A stretch of DNA of 64,000 nt from Chersky-840 sp963848335. Lineage in GTDB: Bacteria > Actinomycetota > Acidimicrobiia > Acidimicrobiales > UBA8190. The notes under the pieces are model-generated. The model was not told where the DNA came from. It worked only from the letters and a program-made list of their open reading frames with translations, and ran no database searches. The stretch lies in NCBI GenBank assembly GCA_963848335.1, contig CAWKDD010000001.1:124001-188000 (forward strand). The letters run 5' to 3'. A program made the position numbers and the translations under genes. Below are positions 17,152-25,088 of the stretch, one piece after another. Each line of letters opens with the position of its first letter. The stretch's first letter is position 1.

Positions 17152-17550
17152 ATGCCGGATATCGTCGCTGGCGTCATCGGGATCGCGGTGGTCTTCGTCT
17201 GGATCTACTGCCTCTATGACGTGTTCACCACCCACGACGCCCTGGTGCGCAACCTCCCCAAGATCGCGTGGTTCGTCATCGTACTGCTGCTGTCGGACAT
17301 CGGATGCATCCTGTGGTTGGCCTTCGGACGCCCCCGCGCCCAGAGCGTCCGGATCGCCGGCGTCGAACGACAGCGGTCCCGCCGGGTCAGCTCGGTCGTT
17401 CCCGAGCCGGAGGCAACGTCGTTCGATCATCTGCACCCGGTGGTGCGTGCACGCGAGGAGATGGCCCGCATGCGCATGCTCGAGGCACAGTCCCAGCGCC
17501 GTGAGGCCGAGCTGCGCCGGCGTCAGCTCGGGGACGACGCCGGCACCTAG
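17152..17550 (+). CDS. PLDc_N-domain small membrane protein
   Basis: A 132-residue membrane protein. Two hydrophobic segments (about residues 3-22 and 39-57) flank the conserved pattern KIAWFVIVLLLSDIGCILWLAFGRP, the phospholipase D/nuclease N-terminal (PLDc_N) domain common in actinobacteria. The C-terminal half is cytoplasmic, charged and predicted helical (REEMARMRMLEAQSQRREAELRRR), probably a coiled coil. There is no catalytic PLD domain. A GAGGAGGG ribosome-binding site precedes the ATG. Confidence 0.75.
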   Translation: MPDIVAGVIGIAVVFVWIYCLYDVFTTHDALVRNLPKIAWFVIVLLLSDIGCILWLAFGRPRAQSVRIAGVERQRSRRVSSVVPEPEATSFDHLHPVVRAREEMARMRMLEAQSQRREAELRRRQLGDDAGT

Positions 17551-17583
17551 CCCGACGCCGGGAAGGTCCTGGAGCCGCTGTCG

Positions 17584-18378
17584 ATGCCCACGGCCTCGGT
17601 CAACGGGATCGAGCTGCACTACCACCGGGCCGGACACGGTCCGCCCGTGCTCTTCCTGAACGGGTCCGGGTCGACCCTGGCCGACGTCGCCCCGCTCCTC
17701 GACATCGTCGCCGGCCAGCTGGAGGTGGTGGCGCACGACCAGCGGGGTCTGGGTCGCAGCGCCAAGCCTCCGGGGCCCTACACCATGGCGGACTACGCCT
17801 CCGACGCGCTCGCGCTCCTCGACCTCGTGGCTTGGCCGACGTGCCGCGTCGTGGGCGTGAGCTTCGGCGGAATGGTGGCCCAGGAGCTGGCCGTCACCGC
17901 TCCGCAACGGGTGGAACGCCTGGCCCTGCTGTGCACGTCACCGGGCGGCGCCGGAGGCTCGTCCTTCCCCCTGCACGAGCTGGCCGCGCTCACGCCGGAG
18001 CGGCGCGCCGAGGAGTCGACGCGGCTCCTCGACTCCCGGTTCTCGGCGGAGTGGCTGGCATCGCATCCCGAGGATGGCGTGCTCCTCGGCGCCATGGCCG
18101 AGAGGCGTTCTCGTCCGGCGTCCGACGAGGTGCGCCGAGGTGAGGCCCTCCAGCTCGAGGCCCGTCGCCATCACGACGTCTGGGACAGGCTCGGACGTGT
18201 CACCTGCCCGACGTTCGTGGCGGCGGGACGGTTCGACGGGATCGCCCCTGTCGGCAATTCCGAGGCCATCGTGAGCGCCGTCCCGGGCGCGACGCTCCAC
18301 GTCTACGAGGGTGGCCACGCGTTCTTCGCGCAGGACCGGCGGGCCCTGCCCGAGGTCATCGAGTTCCTGAGGTCCTGA
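17584..18378 (+). CDS. Alpha/beta hydrolase
   Basis: A 264-residue alpha/beta hydrolase. The nucleophile elbow is GVSFGGM (S93), the acid is probably the aspartate in AGRFDGIAP and the histidine lies in EGGHAFF near the C-terminus. The oxyanion-region motif is LNGSGS rather than HG. The overall pattern resembles 3-oxoadipate enol-lactonase-like and other small esterases; the true substrate is not evident. It ends four bases before the convergent haloalkane dehalogenase gene. Confidence 0.85.
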   Translation: MPTASVNGIELHYHRAGHGPPVLFLNGSGSTLADVAPLLDIVAGQLEVVAHDQRGLGRSAKPPGPYTMADYASDALALLDLVAWPTCRVVGVSFGGMVAQELAVTAPQRVERLALLCTSPGGAGGSSFPLHELAALTPERRAEESTRLLDSRFSAEWLASHPEDGVLLGAMAERRSRPASDEVRRGEALQLEARRHHDVWDRLGRVTCPTFVAAGRFDGIAPVGNSEAIVSAVPGATLHVYEGGHAFFAQDRRALPEVIEFLRS

Positions 18379-18381
18379 CGG

Positions 18382-19353
18382 TCACGGCGAGGCCGCGCCG
18401 ACCTCGGCGAAGTCGGCGACGATCCGCCCGAGCTCCTCGCCGCGTTCCTCGGGGACGAAGTGCCCCGCCCCCCTGATGGTCGGATGCTCCTGCCCTGCCG
18501 CGCCCGGCACGATCTCCTGGAACACCGTCTCCCATCCCCGGGTGGCCGGATCGCCGTCGGAGAAGGCCGTCAGGAAGGGCCGTTCGAAGGCCCGCAGCGC
18601 CTGCGTTGTGGCGCGCCCCATGCGCGCTCCGGGGTCTTTGGGGCTGATGGGGATGAGCCCGGTCATCTGGCGCAGCCCGGCCGTGAAAGACCGGTCCGGG
18701 AACGGGGCGTCGTAGGCGGCGAGCACCTCGGGCGACAGGGTCTTCGAAAGGGCGTAGAGAAAGGTGCTGGCCACCAGCTCCGGGGCCCGCTGGCAGTACT
18801 GCACGTAGTCGACCAGGGATTCCTCGAGCACGACCCGCCCGTCCCCGGTGCCGTGATTGGCCCAGGTGAGCTTGCCGGCCAGGGTGGGGTCCGAGGTGTG
18901 CAGGGCGGTGTTGGTGGCGACCACCCGGGCAAATCGATCGGGCACAGCGGCCAGGGCGCCGAGCCCGAGGGGCCCTCCCCAGTCCTGGACGACGAGGGTG
19001 ACGTCGCGCAGATCGAGCTCCTCGACGAGGCTCGTCGTCCACTCCACATGGCGCCGGTAGGTATAGAGCGTGGGGTCCGTGGGTTTGTCGGAGCGGCCGT
19101 ACCCGATGTTGTCGGGTGCCACGCTCCGATAGCCGCGCTCGGTCAACACGGCGACGACGGTGCGGTACAGGTACGACCATGTGGGCTGACCGTGGAGGAG
19201 GAGGACGACGGGGCCGTCGGGTGGGCCGGCGTCGACGTAGTGCATGCGCAGCGCATCGATCCCCTTGGCCCGCACCGACACGTAATTGGGCTCGAAGGGG
19301 TAGTCGGCCAGGGCGGTGAAGCGCTCGTCGGGGGTGCGCACCACCTCCGCCAC
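18382..19353 (-). CDS. Haloalkane dehalogenase, subfamily HLD-I
   Basis: A 323-residue alpha/beta hydrolase with the layout of HLD-I haloalkane dehalogenases. The nucleophile is an aspartate, D124 in VVQDWGG, followed by the halide-binding W125; the histidine is H298 in RGAGHFVPEE and the acid is D266 or D268 in AFSDGDPAT. The HGQPTWSYLYR oxyanion motif is also typical. Such enzymes hydrolyse carbon-halogen bonds to alcohols and halide. The GTG start lies four bases after the stop of the upstream SnoaL-like gene, so they form an operon. Epoxide hydrolase activity is less likely because the pattern after the nucleophile and the Trp fit dehalogenases. Confidence 0.8.
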   Translation of the reverse strand: MAEVVRTPDERFTALADYPFEPNYVSVRAKGIDALRMHYVDAGPPDGPVVLLLHGQPTWSYLYRTVVAVLTERGYRSVAPDNIGYGRSDKPTDPTLYTYRRHVEWTTSLVEELDLRDVTLVVQDWGGPLGLGALAAVPDRFARVVATNTALHTSDPTLAGKLTWANHGTGDGRVVLEESLVDYVQYCQRAPELVASTFLYALSKTLSPEVLAAYDAPFPDRSFTAGLRQMTGLIPISPKDPGARMGRATTQALRAFERPFLTAFSDGDPATRGWETVFQEIVPGAAGQEHPTIRGAGHFVPEERGEELGRIVADFAEVGAASP

Positions 19354-19357
19354 GGGG

Positions 19358-19822
19358 CTAGTCGGACCTGCCGCCGGTGTGGGCCTTCTTCGCTGCCATC
19401 CAGGCCTTCACGACGGGCGCGAAGTTGGCCGGGTTGTAGACATCTTCTTCGGACGAGAAGCGCATGTCGCCCGCATACTTGAGGATCGTGATGTTCGCCG
19501 ACTGGTACACCGCCCCGTCACCGGGGTCGTTGAAACGGTTCTCGATCTGGCAGATCCACCAGCCCCGCTCCTCGTCGCAGACGCACCAGTCGTGGGGGAA
19601 CATCGTCATCTCGTTGTTGGGCCACTGCGCCATTGTGGCCGCGATCCAGTCGAGGATCTGCCCGCGCCCCTCGAAACGACCGTAGAGGTGCTCGATGTAC
19701 TCGGCGTCCTCGGTGAACAGCTCGGCCCACGGACGCCAGTCGCCGCTCCGTCCCGCCTCGGTGGCCACCGCGAGGTAATTGTCGTGCGCCCGTTGCAGCT
19801 CGGCGCGGTCCCAAGTGCCCAC
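19358..19822 (-). CDS. SnoaL-like (NTF2-fold) protein
   Basis: A 154-residue NTF2-fold protein starting MGTWDRAELQRAHDNYLAVA. It carries the WAELFTEDAEYIEHLYG segment and the GRGQILDWIAATM helix common to SnoaL-like domains and is clearly related to the product of 32341-32847, sharing the (S/Y)EEDVYNP/EEDTYNM segment near the C-terminus. The start is GTG with GGGAGG upstream. It directly precedes the haloalkane dehalogenase and may act in the same pathway; catalytic role unproven. Confidence 0.75.
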   Translation of the reverse strand: MGTWDRAELQRAHDNYLAVATEAGRSGDWRPWAELFTEDAEYIEHLYGRFEGRGQILDWIAATMAQWPNNEMTMFPHDWCVCDEERGWWICQIENRFNDPGDGAVYQSANITILKYAGDMRFSSEEDVYNPANFAPVVKAWMAAKKAHTGGRSD

Positions 19823-19843
19823 CTGAACCTCCCGTGATCGTGC

Positions 19844-20362
19844 TCAGTCCAGCGCCAGGCGGGCGGCTCCGGCGAAGATGTCCCGGGCCAGGGCGTGGTC
19901 GCCGCTGACGACGGTCGTGAGCGTAGCGGGATCGGCCCGGTTGGCCACGAGCCGGCAGAAGTCCACCGCATCGAGCACGATTCGAACGTCGGCGCGGCCG
20001 GCGGGCCGGGAGTCGTCGACGGCGCCCAGATCCGTCTGCCAGGTCCCACCCCCCGGGCCCGTCAGGACGATCCTGGCCGTGCGCCCGTCGGCACGGCGAT
20101 CGTTCCTTCGCATCCCGGCGGGGAGCATGGCGACGGCGAGATCGGTCATGAGCCGCAAGCTGGCCGCGTCGGGTGCCTGCAGCGGTAGGGCCGGGGCCCG
20201 CCTCTCGACCCCCGTGAGGTGGCCGACCAATTCCTGCACGGTGAGGCCGCGCAGCGCCGGCACCCTCCACTGCTCGGGATCGAGAGACACGAGGAGCCGG
20301 TCCATCGACGCCACGGCACCGCGGAACGCCTGGACCGGGGAGATGGGCTCGGGCTCGTTCAC
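19844..20362 (-). CDS. DinB-like mycothiol-dependent maleylpyruvate isomerase family protein
   Basis: A 172-residue protein with the N-terminal helical bundle of the DinB/mycothiol-dependent maleylpyruvate isomerase family, seen in VASMDRLLVSLDPEQWRVPALRGLTVQELVGHLTGVERR, where the GHL histidine is a probable metal ligand. The C-terminal part (VVSGDHALARDIFAGAARLALD) resembles the usual second domain. Family members are thiol-dependent isomerases or transferases that use mycothiol, the actinobacterial thiol. The start GTG at 20362 was chosen from domain boundaries; the frame stays open much further upstream in unconvincing sequence. Confidence 0.65.
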   Translation of the reverse strand: MNEPEPISPVQAFRGAVASMDRLLVSLDPEQWRVPALRGLTVQELVGHLTGVERRAPALPLQAPDAASLRLMTDLAVAMLPAGMRRNDRRADGRTARIVLTGPGGGTWQTDLGAVDDSRPAGRADVRIVLDAVDFCRLVANRADPATLTTVVSGDHALARDIFAGAARLALD

Positions 20363-20799
20363 CGGACGACCCGCGGGTCGGCGCCTCAGTTCTTTGGTGG
20401 CGCGGGGCGCCGTTCTCGGTGCACGGAGGCTCCCTTCGGATCTCGCTGCGGTGCCGTCTCGTGGTGTTCGCCGCCGGCCGAGGTTCCGGATCACCATGCG
20501 CCCGGGGTGTCTGGGAAAGAGCTGGGAACCCCGAGACGGGGTGGGGGGGGTGATCCGGACGCGGCCGTGCCGGCGAACACCCGTCGGGCCACACGAACCC
20601 GTCGGGCCACACAAAGGAGCTCCCACCGCCGTCTTCCACCAGGCGCACGAGGTCTTCGTCCCCCGGACGGTGACGGTCACCACCCCGTGATCCCTCCCGT
20701 CTTGCCGAGCACAGCTGGTTCGTGAAGTGAACCGCAGCAGGGGCCGGCGGCGAAGACCACAGAGCCAAGGGACGCAGCCCACCGACGAAAGGGGATCCC
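20363..20799. other. Intergenic stretch with no recognised gene
   Basis: These 437 bases hold no frame with recognisable protein features. They contain an 18-bp tandem duplication (20579-20614) and a run of eight G near 20543. The minus strand carries long open frames that read as low-complexity shadow sequence. The region separates the DinB-like gene from the SnoaL remnant. Confidence 0.5.
20579..20614. repeat. 18-bp tandem duplication
   Basis: Two adjacent 18-bp copies (20579-20596 and 20597-20614) differ by one base (G/A at the seventeenth position). They lie in sequence with no recognised gene. The unit is too short and too few for a CRISPR array. Confidence 0.8.
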
Positions 20800-20946
20800 G
20801 TGGTGCGTTTTCGGGGCAGGGCCCGGGGTACCGGCAAGCCGGTGGCGATGAACCTGCACCAATACTTCAGGTTCCGGGGCCCGAAGATCGAGTACTACCG
20901 CGGCACCGAGGACAGCGCTGTGACCGAGGCCGCCTTCCGATCGTGA
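20800..20946 (+). pseudogene. Truncated SnoaL-like protein, C-terminal part only
   Basis: A 48-codon frame from a GTG encodes what looks like the last third of an NTF2/SnoaL-fold protein: VRFRGRARGTGKPV, the strand LHQYFRFRGPKIEYY and the ending RGTEDSAVTEAAF are typical of the C-terminal strands. Upstream the frame is open only to a TGA at 20728-20730 and shows no N-terminal SnoaL helix. It is therefore probably a remnant left by deletion or rearrangement. A genuine micro-protein cannot be excluded. Confidence 0.55.
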
Positions 20947-21049
20947 GGATGTCCCCGCCGACACCGTGACGACCCTCTGACCCTCCCGGGAGGCCGCGGG
21001 GGGCCGGCTGCCCCGCCGTGGCGGGCCGCCGGCGCCTACCCTGGAAGTG

Positions 21050-21091
21050 ATGCCCACGTGCGATCCGGGATCACCCCGGAGTCCCCGGTAG
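21050..21091 (+). CDS. Putative 13-codon leaderless leader ORF
   Basis: A 13-residue frame (MPTCDPGSPRSPR) starts at an ATG seven bases after a TACCCT hexamer (21037-21042), the same leaderless spacing as other genes here. It ends in TAG eight bases before the GTG of the membrane-protein gene at 21099. It may be a regulatory leader peptide or the accidental first ORF of a transcript whose real product is the membrane protein. Confidence 0.35.
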   Translation: MPTCDPGSPRSPR

Positions 21092-21098
21092 GCCCGTC

Positions 21099-21848
21099 GT
21101 GCACAGCGCCAGCATCGTGCTCCTGGTATCGGTGTTCCTGGCCAGCGCGGTCGAAATGGTCGAGGCGCTGACCATCGTGGTCGCGGTGGGTGTCACCCGG
21201 GGTTGGCGATCCGCTCTGGAAGGCGCTGCGGTGGCCCTGGGCATCCTGGTGGTCCTGGTGGTCGCCATCGGCCCCGCCCTCGTGCGCTACGTGCCCCTCG
21301 ACGGGCTGCGGATCGCGGTGGGCGCGCTGCTGCTGGTCTTCGGGTTGCAGTGGCTCCGCAAGGCACTGCTGCGTGCCACGGGCCTCAAGTCGAGGCACGA
21401 CGAAGACGCCATCTTCACGGAGCAGGTCGCCGAGCTCGAGGCCATCGCCCGACCCGCCACGGGGCGCGACTCGGCGGCGTTCGCCGTCGCCTTCAAAGGG
21501 GTGTTCCTCGAAGGCCTCGAGGTGGTGGTCATCGTCCTCACCCTGGGCGCCGCCGATCACCGCCTGGGTCTCGCCGCCGCGGGTGCCGGGGCTGCGGTCC
21601 TCGTGGTGGCGGGGGTGGGCGCGGTGGTATCGCGCCATCTGGCGGGCGTTCCCGAGAACGCCATGAAGATGACCGTGGGGATCATGCTGGTCAGCTTCGG
21701 CACCTTCTGGGCGGGAGAGGGGGTCGGGGTGCGCTGGCCGGGGTCGGAGCTCGCCCTGCCCGTGCTTGTCGGGGTCTACGCGCTCGTGGCACGGGCGACG
21801 GTGTCGATCGTCGGGCGCGGGGAGCGGTCCGGTGTCGAAGTTGCCTGA
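21099..21848 (+). CDS. Multi-pass membrane protein with duplicated E-rich motif
   Basis: A 249-residue integral membrane protein with six to seven hydrophobic segments. It has internal two-fold symmetry: the first half opens with SVFLASAVEMVEALTIVVAVG and the second half with VAFKGVFLEGLEVVVIVLTLG, each placing acidic residues inside a transmembrane helix. Such paired intramembrane glutamates suggest cation transport, as in GDT1-, LysE- or FTR1-like folds, and the protein resembles COG4280-type predicted membrane proteins; I cannot assign a substrate. A loop between the halves is charged. It overlaps the next small membrane gene by 17 bp. Confidence 0.6.
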   Translation: MHSASIVLLVSVFLASAVEMVEALTIVVAVGVTRGWRSALEGAAVALGILVVLVVAIGPALVRYVPLDGLRIAVGALLLVFGLQWLRKALLRATGLKSRHDEDAIFTEQVAELEAIARPATGRDSAAFAVAFKGVFLEGLEVVVIVLTLGAADHRLGLAAAGAGAAVLVVAGVGAVVSRHLAGVPENAMKMTVGIMLVSFGTFWAGEGVGVRWPGSELALPVLVGVYALVARATVSIVGRGERSGVEVA

Positions 21849-22122
21849 TCCCCACCCGGCACGAGAGGGGGCGCCGGCATCACTCCTCCGGCGCTACGCG
21901 TCCGCCTTCGGCCGCTTCTGGTGGGAGTTCCTGGTCGGGGACACTCCCGAGCTCCTGGTGGGCGCCGTCGTGGTGGTCATCGTCGCAGCCGTGCTTGCCC
22001 ACAACGGCGTGGCCCACGCCGTCGTGGTGGCATCGATGCCGGTGCTCGTCGTCTTGGTGCTCGGAGCCACGCTGCGGCGCGCCCGGCGCGCCGCTCGCGC
22101 CCCGCGGCCGCCCGAGAGCTAG
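21832..22122 (+). CDS. Small membrane protein coupled to the upstream transporter-like gene
   Basis: A 96-residue protein with a cytoplasmic N-terminal stretch, the segment RRYASAFGRFWWEFLVGDTPELLVG, then two hydrophobic helices (about residues 40-58 and 62-80) and a basic tail. The GTG start lies inside the preceding gene (17-bp overlap), so expression is coupled and the product probably is an accessory subunit of the 249-residue membrane protein. No family recognised. Confidence 0.55.
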   Translation: MSKLPDPHPAREGAPASLLRRYASAFGRFWWEFLVGDTPELLVGAVVVVIVAAVLAHNGVAHAVVVASMPVLVVLVLGATLRRARRAARAPRPPES

Positions 22123-22127
22123 TCGGG

Positions 22128-23687
22128 TCAGCCCGGAAAGGGCTTGTCCGCCAGCTCGTCGCGTAGCTTGTACTTGAGCACCTTGTTCAGGGTCTCGTTG
22201 CGGGGGAGGGCGTCGACCACCTCGAGCTGCTCGGGGACCTTCTGGGTCATGAGGCCCGCGCTCCGGAGGTGCGCCACCATCTCGTCGAAGCCCAGCGGCT
22301 CCGCTCCTTTGGCCGTCTCGACCACCGCGCACACACGTTCCCCGCGCTCGCGGTCGGGCAGTCCGACCACAGCCACGTCACCAACCTTGGGGTGGGTGTA
22401 CAGGAGGTCCTCGATCTCCTTGGCGGAGATGTTCTCGCCCTTGCGGATGATGATGTCCTTGAGGCGTCCGGTTAACACGACGTGGCCGTCGGGCCGGAAG
22501 TGCCCGACGTCGCCGGTGCGGAAGTAGCCCTGGTCGTCGAAGGACTCGGCGGAGAGGACCGGATCGGTGTAGCCCTTGCACACCATGGCGCCACGCACCC
22601 GTACCTCGCCGTCGACCCCGGTGGGGGCGTCGGTCTCCTCGAGGGTCACGATACGGATATCCGCGCCGAAGACCGGCTTCCCCACGCTGTGCGCCAACTG
22701 GTCCTCGGTGTCCGACGGTGACCCCATGCAGATCATGGGGATCTCGGTCATTCCGTACCCGTGGGCGACGACCACGCCGATCTCGCGGGCCACCTCGTGG
22801 AAGATCTCCGGAGGCATGGGCGCGCCACCTCCCGTGAGGAGGCGCAGTGTCGGGATGATCTTCTTCCCCGGCTGCTTGCGCTGCTCGTTGAGGTACGCCA
22901 TGTAGAAGGCGGTGCTGCCTCCGGCCATGGTGACCCCGTTGCGCGAGAAGACCTCGACGGCCACGTCGGGCACGAACGACTCGAGCAGCACGGTGGCGAA
23001 GCCGGTGGCCAGCACGGTGACCAGATAGTCGGGCCCGGCGATGTGCGCGAACGGAAAGGCGATGGACCCCACGTCCTGCTCGCTGAGCTCCACCGCCATG
23101 GCGAGCCCGCGGCCACCGGTGACGAGCGTGGTGTCGGTGTGACGCACGCCTTTGGGGTCCGAGGTGGTGCCCGAGGTGTAGTAGATCCACCTCACCTCAT
23201 CGCCGCCCGGTTCCGGGGCAGCGGGGAGGGTGGAGGGATCACCCTCGGGGAGCGAGTCGTAGGCGACGACCACTTTGGGGGGCCGGGGCAGACTGGCACC
23301 GATCGAGTCCGCCATGGCCACGTAGTCGAAACCCTTCCACACGCCGGGGACGAAGAAGAACTCCGCCCCCGTCTGGGCAAGGGCGAAGGCCACCTCGCGT
23401 TCGCGGTAGATGTGGATGATGGGGTTCTGCACCACGCCGAGGCGGGCGAGCGCCATCGACAACACGATGGTCTCGATCCGGGTGGGGAGCTGCCACGACA
23501 CAGCGGTGGACGGGCGCACCCCCATGGCGTACAGCCCGGCGGCTACGACTTCGCACCGGTCCCGGAACTCGCCGAAAGTGATCTCGCGGCCGGACTCGTC
23601 GACGAGCATGCGACGGCCTCCCGACGCAGCCGCCCGGGCCTCGACGAGCTCCCACATCGACCCCACGTCGTAGATGACGCCGGACAC
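22128..23687 (-). CDS. AMP-dependent acyl-CoA ligase
   Basis: A 519-residue ANL ligase. Motifs are YYTSGTTSDPKG (phosphate loop), GYGMTEIP (A5), FRTGDVG and RLKDIIIRKGENIS (hinge), with the catalytic lysine in LNKVLKYKLRDEL. It resembles cyclohexanecarboxylate-/medium-chain-acyl-CoA ligases more than the FadD17 or FadD19 types also present in the window. It lies 33 bp downstream of the thiolase gene on the same strand and so probably belongs to the KstR-box-controlled thiolase transcript. Start is GTG. Likely supplies an acyl-CoA to the beta-oxidation enzymes encoded next to it. Confidence 0.85.
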   Translation of the reverse strand: MSGVIYDVGSMWELVEARAAASGGRRMLVDESGREITFGEFRDRCEVVAAGLYAMGVRPSTAVSWQLPTRIETIVLSMALARLGVVQNPIIHIYREREVAFALAQTGAEFFFVPGVWKGFDYVAMADSIGASLPRPPKVVVAYDSLPEGDPSTLPAAPEPGGDEVRWIYYTSGTTSDPKGVRHTDTTLVTGGRGLAMAVELSEQDVGSIAFPFAHIAGPDYLVTVLATGFATVLLESFVPDVAVEVFSRNGVTMAGGSTAFYMAYLNEQRKQPGKKIIPTLRLLTGGGAPMPPEIFHEVAREIGVVVAHGYGMTEIPMICMGSPSDTEDQLAHSVGKPVFGADIRIVTLEETDAPTGVDGEVRVRGAMVCKGYTDPVLSAESFDDQGYFRTGDVGHFRPDGHVVLTGRLKDIIIRKGENISAKEIEDLLYTHPKVGDVAVVGLPDRERGERVCAVVETAKGAEPLGFDEMVAHLRSAGLMTQKVPEQLEVVDALPRNETLNKVLKYKLRDELADKPFPG

Positions 23688-23720
23688 GCCGATTCCCCCT
23701 CTGTCCCGGTCGTGCCCGTA

Positions 23721-24923
23721 CTACGACAGGCGTTCGACGACCATGGCCATGCCCTGGCCTCCGCCCACGCACATCGTCTCGAGCCCCCACGTTTTGTTGT
23801 CGTCGTCGAGGGCGTTGAGGAGCGTGGTCATGATGCGGGCCCCGGTCATGCCGAAAGGATGGCCCAGGGCGATCGAGCCGCCCTTCACGTTGAGCTTGTC
23901 CCAGTCGATGCCGAGGTGCTTCGCCGACGGGATGACCTGCGCCGCGAAGGCCTCGTTGATCTCGACGAGGTCGATGTCGTCCATGGTCTTACCGGCCCGC
24001 TTGAGGGCCTGGCGGCAGGCCTCGACGGGCCCGAGGCCCATGATCTCGGGGTCGAGCGCGGAGACGCCGCTCGACACGATGCGCGCCAGCGGGGTGATGC
24101 CCAGCTCGCCGGCCTTGGACTCCGACATCACCACGACTGCCGCCGCGCCGTCGTTGAGCGGACAGGCGTTGCCCGCCGTCACCGTCCCCCCCTCGCGGAA
24201 CACCGGCTTGAGCCCGGCGAGCCCTTCGACGGTGGTGTCGGGCCGGGGCCCGTCGTCCTTGGTCACCACGGTGCCGTCCTCGAGGGTCACGGGGATGATC
24301 TCGCGCTCGAAGAACCCGTTCTTCTGGGAGTCCACCGCCAGGTTCTGGCTGCGGGCGGCGAACCGGTCCATCTCCTCGCGGGTGACCTTCTCGTACTCGG
24401 CCACGTTCTCGGCGGTCTGGCCCATGGCGATGTACACGTCGCCGAGGCCTCGGGGCGGCGTCCACGGCTCGGTGACAGCAGGAGCCCTCGCCGCGGTGCG
24501 CGCTTCGGCTTCGGCGAAGGCCGGGTTGTGGGGGCCGACGTCGGAGGCGCCGAACTGGAACCGGCTCACCGTTTCCACGCCCGCGGCCACGAACACGTCG
24601 CCCTCGCCGGCCCGGATGGCGTGGGCCGCCATGCGGATGGTCTGCAGCGACGAGGAGCAGTAGCGGTTGACCGTCACCCCCGGCACGTCGATGCCGGCCA
24701 GGAGGGCCGCCACCCGGGCCACGTTGTATCCGGCCTCCCCCGCAGGCTGGCCGCATCCCAACATGACGTCCTCGACGAGGGCCGGGTCGAGCTGGGGGAC
24801 CTTGGCCAGCACCTCCTTCACGACCAGGGCGGCCAGGTCGTCGGGACGGCAGCTCACGAGCGAGCCCTTGTTGGCGCGACCGATGGGCGTTCTCCCGGTG
24901 GCGACGATGACGGCGTCGGGCAT
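23721..24923 (-). CDS. Acetyl-CoA C-acyltransferase (thiolase)
   Basis: A 400-residue thiolase of normal length. The acyl-accepting cysteine lies in VNRYCSSSLQTI, the GHP histidine in ALGHPFGMTGAR and the second cysteine in MCVGGGQGMA, so it should be a degradative type cleaving 3-ketoacyl-CoA. The cysteine motif differs from that I know for mycobacterial FadA5, so I do not use that name. The ATG follows AAGGAG. Upstream, 122 bases from the start, is an exact KstR-type site shared with the divergent fadE26-like gene; the acyl-CoA ligase follows in the same direction. Confidence 0.9.
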   Translation of the reverse strand: MPDAVIVATGRTPIGRANKGSLVSCRPDDLAALVVKEVLAKVPQLDPALVEDVMLGCGQPAGEAGYNVARVAALLAGIDVPGVTVNRYCSSSLQTIRMAAHAIRAGEGDVFVAAGVETVSRFQFGASDVGPHNPAFAEAEARTAARAPAVTEPWTPPRGLGDVYIAMGQTAENVAEYEKVTREEMDRFAARSQNLAVDSQKNGFFEREIIPVTLEDGTVVTKDDGPRPDTTVEGLAGLKPVFREGGTVTAGNACPLNDGAAAVVVMSESKAGELGITPLARIVSSGVSALDPEIMGLGPVEACRQALKRAGKTMDDIDLVEINEAFAAQVIPSAKHLGIDWDKLNVKGGSIALGHPFGMTGARIMTTLLNALDDDNKTWGLETMCVGGGQGMAMVVERLS

Positions 24924-25044
24924 GTGTGGTGGCTCCTTGGATGTGTGTTCGGGGAAGGCTCTAGGTTGGCACAGGCCACCGGGTGCGGCCCAGGTGGCCC
25001 GGTGCCACGCGTCGGCCGAGGTTGGCTTCCGCCGAGGGCCGAAC

Positions 25045-25058
25045 TGTAACCTGTTCCA
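25045..25058. promoter_or_regulatory. KstR-type operator, thiolase/fadE26 divergent promoter
   Basis: TGTAACCTGTTCCA fits TnnAACnnGTTnnA, the published mycobacterial KstR consensus, at every fixed position. It lies 30 bases before the ATG of the acyl-CoA dehydrogenase gene and 121 bases upstream of the thiolase ATG, so one regulator could control both directions. Flanking GAACT (41-45) and AGTTC (59-63) form a further imperfect outer repeat. Confidence 0.7.
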
Positions 25059-25088
25059 AGTTCGACCCGGAAGAAGGGCAGGGCGGGC

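Noticed and set aside
20579..20614. Repeats considered as a CRISPR array (also 17111-17130)
   Set aside because: Only two adjacent copies, no spacers and no cas genes in the window.
19518..20837. Long minus-strand open frame over the DinB-like and SnoaL genes
   Set aside because: Arg/Pro/Gly-rich composition typical of GC-rich shadows; the real genes are in other frames.
23721..24923. Calling the thiolase FadA5
   Set aside because: The NRYCSSSLQ active-site motif differs from the motif I know for FadA5, and it is not next to cyp125 as fadA5 is in mycobacteria.
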